A stretch of DNA of 64,000 bases, from positions 186,001 through 250,000 of the forward strand of contig NZ_JAFFZS010000001.1 in the NCBI RefSeq assembly GCF_016921115.1, in the 5' to 3' direction. Source of the stretch: Streptomyces actuosus (lineage in GTDB: Bacteria; Actinomycetota; Actinomycetes; Streptomycetales; Streptomycetaceae). Made by a program: the position numbers and the translations under genes. The stretch's first letter is position 1. The number at the start of each line of letters is the position of its first letter. Below are positions 15,772-24,376 of the stretch, piece after piece. The notes under the pieces were generated by a model. That model saw nothing but the letters and a program-made list of their open reading frames with translations. It searched no databases and was not told where the DNA came from.

Positions 15772-17289
15772 ATGGCGGAGACGAGGACCGAAGACGGACT
15801 GCCGAAGGGGTTCCGCAGTGCCGAGCACGGCTGGCCCGAACTGCGCCGGATCCCTCACCCGCCGGGACGCCTGCCACTGCTCGGCGACCTCATCGGCGCG
15901 AGCCCGCGCACACCGCTGCAGGACTCGATGCGCCATGCCCGCCGACTGGGGCCGATCTTCCGGCGCCGGGCGTTCGGCAAGGAGTTCGTCTTCGCGTGGG
16001 GTGCGGACCTGGTCACCGACCTCGCCGACGAGACCCGCTTCACCAAGCACGTCGGCCTCGGCATCGCCAATCTGCGGCCCGTGGTCGGGGACGCGCTGTT
16101 CACGGCCTACGGCCACGAGCCCAACTGGCAGCTCGCGCACGACGTCCTGGCCCCCGGCTTCAGCCGCGAGGCGATGGCGGCCTACCACCCGATGATGCTG
16201 GAGGTGGCCGGCCGGCTCACCGGGCACTGGGACCGCGCGGCGGCCGACGGGCGAGCGGTGGACGTGCCCGGGGACATGACGAAGCTGACCCTGGAGACCA
16301 TCTCCCGCACCGGGTTCGGGCACGACTTCGGCTCCTTCGAACGCGCCCGGCCGCACCCGTTCGTGACCGCGATGGTGGGCACCTTGACCCATGCGCAGCG
16401 CCTCAACACCGTGCCCGGCCCCGCCGTACCGCTGCTGCTGCGGCAGGCGAGCCGGCGCAACGCCGCCGACATCGCCTTCCTCAACCGCACGGTCGACGAG
16501 ATCGTCCGGGTGCGCAGGTCCTCGGGCGGCGGGGAAGGGGACCTGCTCGACCGGATGCTGGAGACGGCTCATCCCGAGACCGGGGAGCGGCTGTCGGCAC
16601 AGAACGTCCGCCACCAGGTCATCACCTTCCTCGTCGCCGGGCACGAGACCACCTCCGGCGCCCTGTCGTTCGCCCTGCACTACCTCTCCCGGCACCCGGA
16701 GGCCGCCGCCCGCGCACGGGCCGAGGTCGACCGCGTCTGGGGCGACACGGAGAGCCCGGGGTACGAGCAGGTGGCGAGACTGCGGTACGTGCGCCGGGTG
16801 CTGGACGAGTCGCTGCGGCTGTGGCCGACGGCACCGGCGTTCGCCCGGGAGGCCCGCGCGGACACCGTGCTGGCCGGGAGGCATCCGATGCGGCGCGGCG
16901 CATGGGCCCTGGTGCTGGCCGCGATGCTGCACCGGGATCCGGCGGTGTGGGGCGACGGCGCCGACCGCTTCGATCCCGACCGGTTCGAGCCGGTGGCGGT
17001 ACGGGCCCGGCCCGCGCACGTCTTCAAGCCGTTCGGCACCGGGGCGAGGGCGTGCATCGGCCGCCAGTTCGCCCTGCACGAGGCGACACTCGTCCTCGGC
17101 CTGCTGCTGCGCCGGTACGAACTGGTGCCGGACCCCTCCTACCGGCTGACGGTGGCCGAGCGGCTCACGCTGATGCCGGAGGGCCTGCGGCTGCACGTGC
17201 AGCACCGGACACCCCCGGCCGGCCGGCCCGGCCGGGACGGCGACCCGGTGCCCGAGCCCCGCTGCCCGGTCCACCCGGCCGCGCGCTGA
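15772..17289 (+). CDS. Cytochrome P450, CYP102-like haem domain without reductase
   Basis: This 505-residue P450 has the oxygen-binding I-helix motif AGHETTS, the K-helix ESLRLWP and the haem-ligand loop FGTGARACIGRQ with cysteine 428. The overall sequence (IPHPPGRLPLLGDL, HDVLAPGFSREAM, TRTGFGHDFGSF-type segment) resembles the haem domain of CYP102 fatty-acid hydroxylases. The fused FMN/FAD reductase of CYP102A1 is absent, and no ferredoxin or reductase is adjacent, so electrons must come from elsewhere. The ATG at 15772 has AGGGAG 8 bases upstream. It is probably controlled by the divergent TetR. Confidence 0.9.
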   Translation: MAETRTEDGLPKGFRSAEHGWPELRRIPHPPGRLPLLGDLIGASPRTPLQDSMRHARRLGPIFRRRAFGKEFVFAWGADLVTDLADETRFTKHVGLGIANLRPVVGDALFTAYGHEPNWQLAHDVLAPGFSREAMAAYHPMMLEVAGRLTGHWDRAAADGRAVDVPGDMTKLTLETISRTGFGHDFGSFERARPHPFVTAMVGTLTHAQRLNTVPGPAVPLLLRQASRRNAADIAFLNRTVDEIVRVRRSSGGGEGDLLDRMLETAHPETGERLSAQNVRHQVITFLVAGHETTSGALSFALHYLSRHPEAAARARAEVDRVWGDTESPGYEQVARLRYVRRVLDESLRLWPTAPAFAREARADTVLAGRHPMRRGAWALVLAAMLHRDPAVWGDGADRFDPDRFEPVAVRARPAHVFKPFGTGARACIGRQFALHEATLVLGLLLRRYELVPDPSYRLTVAERLTLMPEGLRLHVQHRTPPAGRPGRDGDPVPEPRCPVHPAAR

Positions 17290-17539
17290 GGGACACCCGG
17301 GCGACGTCTCGGGCGGCCACGGGGCTGCGGCACCACCGGGCGGCTGGTGGACCCTGCCCCGCCGGCCGGCCGGTAGTGCCGCAACCCCGAGCAACCGGCG
17401 AGGATCCATCAACAAGCTGACGCAACCTTCATACATGATCGAGGCCAACCGGACATCATTCGAAAGATCGGCAACATTCGAAGCGAGCGACGGTTTCTCG
17501 TGGAAGACTCCTCCCCGTTCTGATTCTCGGGGGGAGACC

Positions 17540-18280
17540 ATGAGCGCACAGCATCCACAGCCGCCTACTCAGCCGGCAGCCCCGGCCGGGCGCATCAAGA
17601 GGTTTCCGCAAGCCTTGTGGTCCCCAGGAGGAGCCGCCTGGGCCGCCGCTCTCGCCGCCCTCGTCGTCGGCTTCCTCGGAGGCGCCGCCGCCGCGTCGTA
17701 CGAAGTCGTCAACATCTTCCCCGGGCCCGGCGATGCCCCGCCGGCAGCGCCTTCCGACTCTGCTTCGTCGACGGTACCCGGGGCCACCGGCTCTTCCTCC
17801 GCAACGGCCGGGCCCACGGACAACCCCGCGGTGACTCCCGGGCCCGCCGACACTCCCGCGGTGACGCCCCGGCCCACCGACACTGCGCCCAACGCCGACT
17901 CCGCAGATGGCAGCGTCTACCGGGAAACCGGGAACACCCCCGTCACCATCAAGTGCCAGAGCAAGATCGACCTGGATTCGACCGCACCGGACTGGGGAAC
18001 CGACACGGCGCGAGGCACCGACATCGGCTTCTGCCAACCCCTGGACTCCACCAGGTTCCTGTGGAGCCGGGACAAACTGTCGATCATCACCTCGGAACCC
18101 ACCGTCGCCACGTGCGCCGCGACGACGATCAACGACCGCCGCCTCACCGCGGAGCAGACCCGCAAGGGCACCCAGATGTGCGTCCTGACCTCTGAGGGCC
18201 GCTGGGCCTACGTGTCCATCGCCGGCGTCGACCAGGAACGCGACACGATCTCGATGAACATCACGGTATGGAACACCTGA
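17540..18280 (+). CDS. Membrane-anchored extracellular protein of unknown function
   Basis: This 246-residue protein has a cytoplasmic Pro-rich start, one transmembrane segment near 33-55 (AAALAALVVGFLGGAAAASY), and a Ser/Thr/Pro/Ala stalk to about 130 with near-repeats (NPAVTPGPADTPAVTPRPTD). A globular domain of about 115 residues containing four cysteines follows, probably two disulfides outside the cell. No family is recognised. GGGGGAG precedes the ATG at 17540. Two copies of CATTCGAA 18 bases apart lie 60-85 bases upstream (17457 and 17475) and may be regulatory. Confidence 0.7.
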   Translation: MSAQHPQPPTQPAAPAGRIKRFPQALWSPGGAAWAAALAALVVGFLGGAAAASYEVVNIFPGPGDAPPAAPSDSASSTVPGATGSSSATAGPTDNPAVTPGPADTPAVTPRPTDTAPNADSADGSVYRETGNTPVTIKCQSKIDLDSTAPDWGTDTARGTDIGFCQPLDSTRFLWSRDKLSIITSEPTVATCAATTINDRRLTAEQTRKGTQMCVLTSEGRWAYVSIAGVDQERDTISMNITVWNT

Positions 18281-18442
18281 GGGCTTGCAGGGAATCAAGG
18301 TGTTGCTACCCGTTCTGGGAAGTGTCGGTGTGGTATGCGTATCCCGGACGAGATCCATCTCCAATTCGCCATGACGCATCCACCGACATGGTCCGCGAGT
18401 GGGGTTCGGGCGTGCTGGCCTGTCGGGTCGGCCGGTGATGGA

Positions 18443-18710
18443 TCAGCAGGCGGCCTGCCGGGCGAGCACGAGCTCGGTGGTCGGCTTGCGGCGGGTCGGT
18501 CGGCGAGCCGAACGGTCCGGAACCGATGAAGCGATCGCCTGGTGGGTCACGGCGTAGTCCTCGTGTGAGCCGGTGTAGCGCTGGAGCACGCGCCGTTGCC
18601 GCACTGCGGCGTCGGCGTGCTCGACGCAGATCCGCTGCGAGGACTGCCGCCGGCGCATCTCCCGCCAGACGCGCTGCTCGCCGAGCGGCGCGTCGCCCTT
18701 CGGTCTCAGG
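18443..18710 (-). pseudogene. IS5-type DDE transposase C-terminal fragment (first copy)
   Basis: The minus strand reads LGEQRVWREMRRRQSSQRICVEHADAAVRQ, then VLQRYTG, THQAIAS and a terminal ELVLARQAAC, ending at a stop at 18443. This resembles the end of DDE_Tnp_4/IS5-type transposases, where ..RIRVEHA.. is a common motif. No N-terminal part is present upstream, so it is a relic. Confidence 0.6.
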
Positions 18711-18879
18711 ATGGGTCAAGGCCGCACGGGCCCACTTCTTGGTCAGACTCGAAACCCGTGCGGCCACTGCCACCTCACGGCTGCCCGCCGGTGGTCAACG
18801 GGGGGGCTCTTCTGCGGGAACTACCCGAGCTGGGGTTTTTCCACGGAAGAGCAGAGCCACCGAAGCACCGGCCCGGGCC

Positions 18880-19110
18880 TCAGGGCCTCAGCAGTCCGCC
18901 CACCCACCAGTCGTGCGGCTTGCCGTCGTTGGCGATGCCGCGATTACGCAGTGTCCCTAGGACAGTGAAGCCGAGTTTCTCGGCGACGGCACGCGAGCCG
19001 GTGTTCCCGGCCATGGCCCACCACTCGATGCGGTGGACGTCGAGGGTGGCCCAGCCCCAGTCGCGCAGGGCCCGAGCGGCCTCCACCGAGTACCCGCGTC
19101 CGCGCTGATC
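18880..19110 (-). pseudogene. GNAT acetyltransferase C-terminal fragment
   Basis: The frame reads RGRGYSVEAARALRDWGWA, then IEWWAMAGNTGSRAVAEKLGF and TLRNRGIANDGKPHDWWVGGLL, a typical C-terminal half of RimJ/RimL-type GNAT acetyltransferases (acetyl-CoA-binding helix plus the NTGSRAVAEKLGF motif). The N-terminal half is missing; just upstream, on the opposite strand, lies an IS5 transposase fragment. Insertion or deletion by that element probably destroyed the gene. Confidence 0.75.
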
Positions 19111-19123
19111 CTTGACCGCCCCG

Positions 19124-19444
19124 TGGGAGGGCCTCGTCACCTTGCCCGACACCATCACCATGCACCTGGACACCAGCCGCGCTCTGCTCAGCGAACGCGG
19201 CCTGCACGGACGCATCGCGCACAAGGGAGGGAAGACGCCCATTCAAGCCAGTCGCCGTTGGCGCGTCGAACGCACCCACGCCTGGCAGAACGCCTTTCAC
19301 CGTCTCGCCCGGTGCTACGAGCGTCGCGTCACCGTCATCGATGCCTTCTTCGACCTCGCCGACACAATCATCACCGTGCGCAGCCTGATCCGGCGGTCCT
19401 GGACAACTCACCGCTGGGACGAACGCCCGAACCGCCGACCATGA
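19124..19444 (+). pseudogene. IS5-family transposase C-terminal fragment (second copy)
   Basis: The frame reads LPDTITMHLD, LSERGLHGRIAHKGGKTPIQ, RWRVERTHAWQNAFHRL, RCYERRVTVIDAFFDLADT and IITVRSLIRRSWTTHRWDERP. This is the C-terminal third of an IS5-family DDE transposase, including the RWRVERTHAW region with the final catalytic glutamate. The segment between HLD and LSERG is shorter than usual and the N-terminal two-thirds are absent, so it is inactive. It abuts the truncated GNAT gene. Confidence 0.8.
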
Positions 19445-19473
19445 CCACACGCCTACTGTCTCCGCGCGCCCTC

Positions 19474-20052
19474 TTACCGCAGCGCGACGCCCGCGAGTAC
19501 TCCCCGCGCAGCCGTTCCGTCTGGCCAAATCCACCCGGCGACAAGGCATACGGACGACCTCTGCGCGGCCTCCGCCGACCGCAGGACACGGTTGACCTGA
19601 ACGTCAAGCCCGTCGTCGGGGCCGGTTCCGTGCACGGTCACGGTCGGGTCAGGAGTGTCGCTCTTGCTCTGGTCCTGCGGCATCGCCTCGCCGCGCAGGA
19701 GCGCAAGCAACTGCGCCATCACCACCGGGTCGTGGACGCCATCGTAGATCCACCGGGTGCCGAGCACCCCATGCTCAGACGTTCCGATCAACGCCTCGCC
19801 GGGGACGCCCTCCAGCGCCGCACCGCGGTAGCCCATCGGCACCAAATACGCCACCGGCTCCTGCGCGGTGGCGTCCACCACGACCATGAACTCGATCCCG
19901 ACCGCGCCATCCGGATCGTCCAAACGGAACCCACCGGCCTTAACCAGTTCCGGCGTTTCTGCGTCGCCCACGTACCAGTTCTGCTTCGGCAGCCAGCCGG
20001 TGAGCAGCTCCAGCTTGGTAGGCGTCATTGTCGTGCGATGGATGGCGGCCAT
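19474..20052 (-). CDS. Maltokinase N-terminal cap-like domain protein
   Basis: This 192-residue protein resembles the stand-alone family with a maltokinase N-terminal cap-like domain: MAAIHRTTMTPTKLELLTGWLP, KAGGFRLDDPDGAVGIEFMVV, YLVPMGYRGAALEGV, EHGVLGTRWIYDG and DPVVMAQLLALL, with a WIWPDGTAARGVLA C-terminus. The kinase domain is absent; the function of such stand-alone caps is unknown to me. The ATG at 20052 has GGGAG 7 bases upstream. It looks intact although it sits among mobile-element debris, so it may be a remnant of the pre-insertion locus or carried cargo. Confidence 0.75.
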   Translation of the reverse strand: MAAIHRTTMTPTKLELLTGWLPKQNWYVGDAETPELVKAGGFRLDDPDGAVGIEFMVVVDATAQEPVAYLVPMGYRGAALEGVPGEALIGTSEHGVLGTRWIYDGVHDPVVMAQLLALLRGEAMPQDQSKSDTPDPTVTVHGTGPDDGLDVQVNRVLRSAEAAQRSSVCLVAGWIWPDGTAARGVLAGVALR

Positions 20053-20654
20053 GCGAGCTCCCTCACGCGTATAGGTCTGGGCCCGTCCTCCAACGGGAGG
20101 TGATCGAACCTATAGGACACCGCCGTGCTTCCCGAGCGGCAGCGAGTGGCCCCGCTACTGATGGTTCCGGTCCTCCCCAAGGGGCCTGTCTGCGCGACCT
20201 CTCAAGAGTCACCGGAACCATCGCGGCGGTATGACCACCGTCGACGAGCGGCGACCAGCGAGTATCCCGACCGAGCACCGCCCATCACAACGCCCCGGGC
20301 CGGTCAACGGCCGTCCCAGCAACGCAGATCAGGCTGCCCCGAGACGGAGCTGCACCCCCATCGATCGCGGAGCGAGCCGTAGACGTCGCGCACCGAGAGC
20401 AGTTCGACCGCTGCCCCGGACGACTCCGACAGTGGTGCGGTGGCAGGACGCCGGGGATGCCCGGTAGGCAGCGGGATCCTCGCTGCTGGGAAAGGGTACG
20501 AGGCGGGCCTCGACCTGATCGTCCAGAGTACGCGGTCGGCGCTCAAGACGCCCTCCGTGATCGGGCGGTGTACGGGTCGTGCGGATCAGTGGGCGTCGCA
20601 GCCGATGAGCAGTACACCGGTGAGGATGAGCCGAAGCCGGGGGGACTGAGCGGC
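20053..20654. other. Region without a supported gene in the accessory island
   Basis: About 600 bases between the cap-like gene and the zinc-ribbon gene. Open frames exist on both strands but none shows family-like motifs, a ribosome site or steady codon bias. It is slightly less GC-rich than the surroundings. Degraded coding DNA is the best guess. Confidence 0.5.
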
Positions 20655-21225
20655 TCAGTCGTGGAGAGTGACATTCGGCAGTGGGCGGCCAGTAGCATCG
20701 AACAACGCGGCTCCGCAATCGCAGTGCTCGTCGTCCAGGGTCTGGGTCGCCGACAGTTGCCGGACCAGCATCTCCGAGCAGTTCGGGCAGTCCAGGCTGA
20801 CCGGCGTCACTTCGGCTTCCGCGTCCCAGGCCCGCACCGGGAGGCCCTGATGCATCAACCCGATCAGCTCACGCTCACCGGTCAGCGCGACCAGCACCTC
20901 GTAGGTGTCGGTGCCGTTGTCCCGCACCACGAGCGTGCAGCCGAGATTCGCCAGCACACCGGACAGATGATCGAGCTGGTGGACCGGGAAATCACCGCGG
21001 CGCAGAGTCGGGTCGGCCTCGGCCGCGCGGTAGACGACGTCGGTGTCGATGTCTGTCGGCTCCCCCCTGAAAAGCCCGTACCCGACCAGCCACGAACGCC
21101 GCCAGCTGGCCAGGGTGATCCTCGCCGGTCCAGGCCATCCTGAACATCACACTGTCGACTCGGACCCCCCGGGCCCGCTCGCCGGGAGTCAGGACCAGCT
21201 CTTCCAACTCTGTCACGGTGATCAC
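20655..21225 (-). pseudogene. Zinc-ribbon protein gene with a one-base frameshift
   Basis: Two adjoining minus-strand frames make sense only when joined. The first runs from GTG 21225 (TVTELEELVLTPGERARGV, then FRMAWTGEDHPGQLAAFV and GRVRAFQG). The second continues EPTDIDTDVVYRAAEADPTLRR to the stop at 20655 and has CPNC...CDCG cysteine pairs. The switch is at a run of six G (coding strand; C at 21062-21067). With five G the frame is open for exactly 190 codons including stop. This is a real mutation, phase variation or a sequencing slip. I do not recognise the family; the cysteines suggest a zinc ribbon. It is divergent from the macro/UDG/ART gene. Confidence 0.65.
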
Positions 21226-21528
21226 GCTATCGACTGCCGGGTGGCGGACCGTACCGTTGTTGTGCCGTTGTCGTGCATGACCGACACCAGCCCCCACGCC
21301 CATCTGCGCGACTTCCCAGCCTGCCCGTTTCCACAGACCGCAGGGCCTGTGGAGTCCGTGCCCGCACCACGACCCGCTCGCCTTCGTCGACCGCATCGCC
21401 GATGAGTAGCGAGACAGCTCTGAAGGCACCGACTGCACACGCTCGTTGACATCCGTCACACGGACACCGACCACACCCCACGACTCTGTCAGTGGGCGGT
21501 TGTAGCTTCGGGGTCTGTTCGAGAAGTC
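21226..21528. other. Divergent promoter region between zinc-ribbon gene and macro/UDG/ART gene
   Basis: About 300 bases with no credible gene. TTGACA occurs at 21446-21451 on the plus strand, but no good -10 box lies 16-18 bases on. Promoters for both flanking genes are expected here; I cannot place them. Confidence 0.45.
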
Positions 21529-23997
21529 GTGCGAGAGGGCGAATCGTTGAGCGTGGAGCGTGCGTCGAGGGTCGTTCTGGTCGATGCCAAAGACGAGGTG
21601 GTGAAGGCCTGGCGGTCTGCGTTCGCCGACACCCCCGGGGTCGAGATCCGGCGGGGGTCGATACTCGATGTGGACGTCGATGCGTGGGTGTCCCCCACCA
21701 ATGCGCGCGGGCGGATGGACGGCGGTGTCGACGCCGTCGTGAAGCGGCATCTGGGTGCCGGCATCCAGGTGCGGGTGCAGCGTGCGATCCGTGACCTGTG
21801 CGGCGGGAGTCTGCCGGTGGGCAGTGCGGTGTGCGTGCCCTCCGGAGCCGAGGTGCCGCGATATCTGATCTCGACGCCGACCATGCGGCAGTCCTCGCAG
21901 AACATCAGCGAGACCATGAACGTGGCGTTGGCGTGCGCGGCTGCGTTCCAGGCGGTGCATCTGCAGAACCGGGCGAAGCCGGGCAGCATCCGGTCGGTGG
22001 CGCTGGTGGGCATGGGCGCGCAGACGGGCCGGGTGCCCGCCCAGGTGTGCGCCAATCTCATGTGGACGGGCTACACCCTGTTCCAGGATCACGGATTCGC
22101 GGACTACGACGCACTGCGGGCCGCGGTGTGGAGTCAGCTCCACGACATCGAGAGCGCGGGGTCCGCGCAGAGGGTGCGTATCAACGTGCCGGCGTCCGAC
22201 TCGAACACACCTGCGTCCGGAGCCGCATCCGGGGAGAAGACCTCCGGCGATCCGGCCGGATCCGGCCATTCGGCCGAAGGGCCCGACGGGGCGCCCCAGC
22301 CCGGTTCCGGCGGTGGCCCGGCTCCGGTGGGTGGCGGTGCCGGCGTCCCCACCGCCGGCAAGGCGGAAGCCCCGGCCGACGACCCGCTGGGGCTGACCGA
22401 GCTCTTCACCGGAGGTGGTGAGCCGTGGCTGCCGCTGCTGCGTCCGGTGATCGCGGCGCAGCCCGGGGCAAGCGACGTCATCGGCCCCCAGCGCAGCCCG
22501 GAGGTGGTTCCGGTGCGCGAACTGACCTTCCAGGCGCTCAAGCCGCACCCGCCGCACAAGTGGAAGGTCGTCGTCTTCGGGCAGAACCCCTATCCGCGTG
22601 CGGAGAGCGCGACCGGTATCGCGATGTTCGACAACACCTTCCACGACTGGGAGGACAGCCGGTTCGGCCGCGTCGTCAGCATGCGCTGCATCATCAAGGC
22701 GGCAGCGATGTGGAAGTACGGCATCGCCAAGAAGACACAGGTCGCCGACATTCGCGCCTTGCTGAAGAAGGAGGACGCGGTCCGGCCTCCTGAGTGGTTC
22801 CAGGCCATGCTCACCCAGGGCGTGCTGCTGCTGAACGCATCCCTGACAGCAAGCGCGGACGGGGCGATGCCGACCGATCGGCACACGTCGTTCTGGCGCC
22901 CTGTGGCCGAGCAGATCATCGAGGAGATCCTTCGCGCGAAGCAGGACGCCGCCGAAGAGGACCGGGGTGTGGTGTTCGCCTGGTGGGGAGCGCACGCCCG
23001 AAGCCTGAAGCGGGTCGTACAGCGGCTGGAGAAGAAGTACCCGCAGGTCGAGGTCCGGCACCTGGATCACACGAATCCGGCTGCTCAGGGTGACGTCTTC
23101 TGCGAGGGGGACCACTTCGCGCAGGTCAACGACGCACTGGCGGTCTTGGGGGCCGAGCCGGTCGACTGGTTGCCGCGCAAGGACTGGAACGAGCACGCGG
23201 CCGACGCGGGCGGGGCTCCGGGCGACGGGGTCGCGGAGCGGATGGGGGCGTTCATCGCGTCGACGATGGAACTGCACCAGCTGTATCTGGAGCGGCTCAC
23301 CAGCGTCAAGGACGAGGGGCTCGTACTGCCACCGGTCACAGGGGTGTTCGACACCCCGCTGATGAGTTTCGAAAAGGCCGTCGAGCCGGTGTCACGGGTG
23401 CTGAAGAATCTGAGCCGGCACATCGAACGGTCGGCCCGGTTCGGCCGGGCCAAGGCCGGCGAGACTGCGGCCATGGGCGCGGCATCGGATGAGGGCGCAG
23501 GTGGAGAGGGACTGTCGGCCGACGCGATCGCGGCGCTGTACCTGTACACCTGTGAGTCGGCGTTCTACCGCGAGATCAACACGGTACTGCGCTCCCCGGA
23601 CCGCGAGAAGCTGGTGCCATACCTGCCTTACCTGAGGCTGTTGTTCTCGGCCGTGGCGGCGCTGCCCGCCCGAATGCAGCCGCTGTGGCGCGGCGTGGCC
23701 CTGGACCTGCGTTCCCAGTATCCGCTCGGCCGGACGGTGACCTGGTGGGGTGTGTCGTCGTGCACGTCGGAGTTGAACGTGGCGCGGGCGTTCCTCGGCC
23801 GCCGCGGCAAGCGAACCCTGTTCGAGGTGACGCCGGCGCGAGCGGTGGGGATCCGGCGGTTCTCCGCGTTCACGGGCGAGGAGGAGTACATCCTCGCGCC
23901 GGGCACCCAGCTGAAGGTGACCGATGTGAAGACCGAACGTGGCGGGCTGTGCACGGTGCGGCTGACCGAGCTGGACGGTCAGGGACTGGTGTCCTAG
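21529..23997 (+). CDS. Macro domain / uracil-DNA-glycosylase-fold / ADP-ribosyltransferase fusion
   Basis: The 822 residues fall into three units. About 15-205 is a macro (ADP-ribose-binding) domain: SPTNARGRMDGGVDAVVKRH (55-74), GSLPVGSAV and VGMGAQTG. A Gly/Pro/Ser linker spans 221-285. About 300-545 has the layout of family-1 uracil-DNA glycosylase, with FGQNPYPR (350-357) where Ung has GQDPYH, LLLNASLT (433-440), VVFAWWGAHA (481-490) and HTNPAAQG (514-521) where Ung has HPSPLS. The catalytic Asp is therefore Asn and the following His is Pro. About 665-815 is an R-S-E-type ADP-ribosyltransferase: LWRGV (Arg721), SSCTS (743-747) and EEE (784-786). GTG 21529 is the outer start; TTG 21547 with AGAGGG 7 bases upstream may be the true one. 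A MITE touches the stop. Confidence 0.8.
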   Translation: MREGESLSVERASRVVLVDAKDEVVKAWRSAFADTPGVEIRRGSILDVDVDAWVSPTNARGRMDGGVDAVVKRHLGAGIQVRVQRAIRDLCGGSLPVGSAVCVPSGAEVPRYLISTPTMRQSSQNISETMNVALACAAAFQAVHLQNRAKPGSIRSVALVGMGAQTGRVPAQVCANLMWTGYTLFQDHGFADYDALRAAVWSQLHDIESAGSAQRVRINVPASDSNTPASGAASGEKTSGDPAGSGHSAEGPDGAPQPGSGGGPAPVGGGAGVPTAGKAEAPADDPLGLTELFTGGGEPWLPLLRPVIAAQPGASDVIGPQRSPEVVPVRELTFQALKPHPPHKWKVVVFGQNPYPRAESATGIAMFDNTFHDWEDSRFGRVVSMRCIIKAAAMWKYGIAKKTQVADIRALLKKEDAVRPPEWFQAMLTQGVLLLNASLTASADGAMPTDRHTSFWRPVAEQIIEEILRAKQDAAEEDRGVVFAWWGAHARSLKRVVQRLEKKYPQVEVRHLDHTNPAAQGDVFCEGDHFAQVNDALAVLGAEPVDWLPRKDWNEHAADAGGAPGDGVAERMGAFIASTMELHQLYLERLTSVKDEGLVLPPVTGVFDTPLMSFEKAVEPVSRVLKNLSRHIERSARFGRAKAGETAAMGAASDEGAGGEGLSADAIAALYLYTCESAFYREINTVLRSPDREKLVPYLPYLRLLFSAVAALPARMQPLWRGVALDLRSQYPLGRTVTWWGVSSCTSELNVARAFLGRRGKRTLFEVTPARAVGIRRFSAFTGEEEYILAPGTQLKVTDVKTERGGLCTVRLTELDGQGLVS

Positions 23998-24174
23998 GGC
24001 GTGTTTCGAAAGTAGCGTCGTCCGCCCGAAGTGCGGGGCCCGCGGCGTCTGGTGCGGTGCATCGCAAGGCGGAGGGTCGTCCGCGTACTGGGCGTACGCG
24101 GACGATCCCGACAACGCAGCGAGGCGCCGTGCCAGGCGTCGCGGGCCAGACGGGACTTTCGAAACACGCCCTAG
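23994..24174. mobile_element. 181-bp palindromic MITE with CTAG ends
   Basis: CTAGGGCGTGTTTCGAAAGT (23994-24013) and ACTTTCGAAACACGCCCTAG (24155-24174) are perfect 20-bp terminal inverted repeats including CTAG at each edge. The interior is also an imperfect palindrome: GGCCCGCGGCG near 24040 pairs with CGTCGCGGGCC near 24140, and the centre is CGTCCGCGTAC-TGGGC-GTACGCGGACG. It encodes nothing and would be moved in trans. The left CTAG contains the TAG stop of the macro/UDG/ART gene, and the RNA would fold into one long hairpin that could terminate or stabilise the transcript. Confidence 0.85.
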
Positions 24175-24376
24175 CGCCATCAGCGGCCGAGGCAGCATCG
24201 GCTGCCGGTGGGTCAGGGGCGGTACGGCCAACGCCCTTGCTTCAGCCACTGGTCGGCTGACGAGCGGAGGGCGGGGCACGCCTGCAACTCGCCCCGCCGT
24301 CCCGGGTCGCCGCGAGACCCGGTGGGTCTGTCAAGGCGTCCGCGCCGACGCCCGTCGGTCCCGTGTTCGTCGTGAC

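Noticed and set aside
20992-23277. Long minus-strand frame across most of the macro/UDG/ART gene
   Set aside because: Only its last 80 residues (beyond 21225 downwards) are coherent, as the first half of the frameshifted zinc-ribbon gene; the rest mirrors the plus-strand gene.
21529-23997. A standard DarTG toxin-antitoxin pair
   Set aside because: One polypeptide, an extra UDG-fold domain, and an R-S-E core unlike DarT; the order macro-UDG-ART does not match.
18300-24200. An intact prophage or integrative element
   Set aside because: No integrase, attachment repeats, tRNA target or phage structural genes; only fragments and one MITE.
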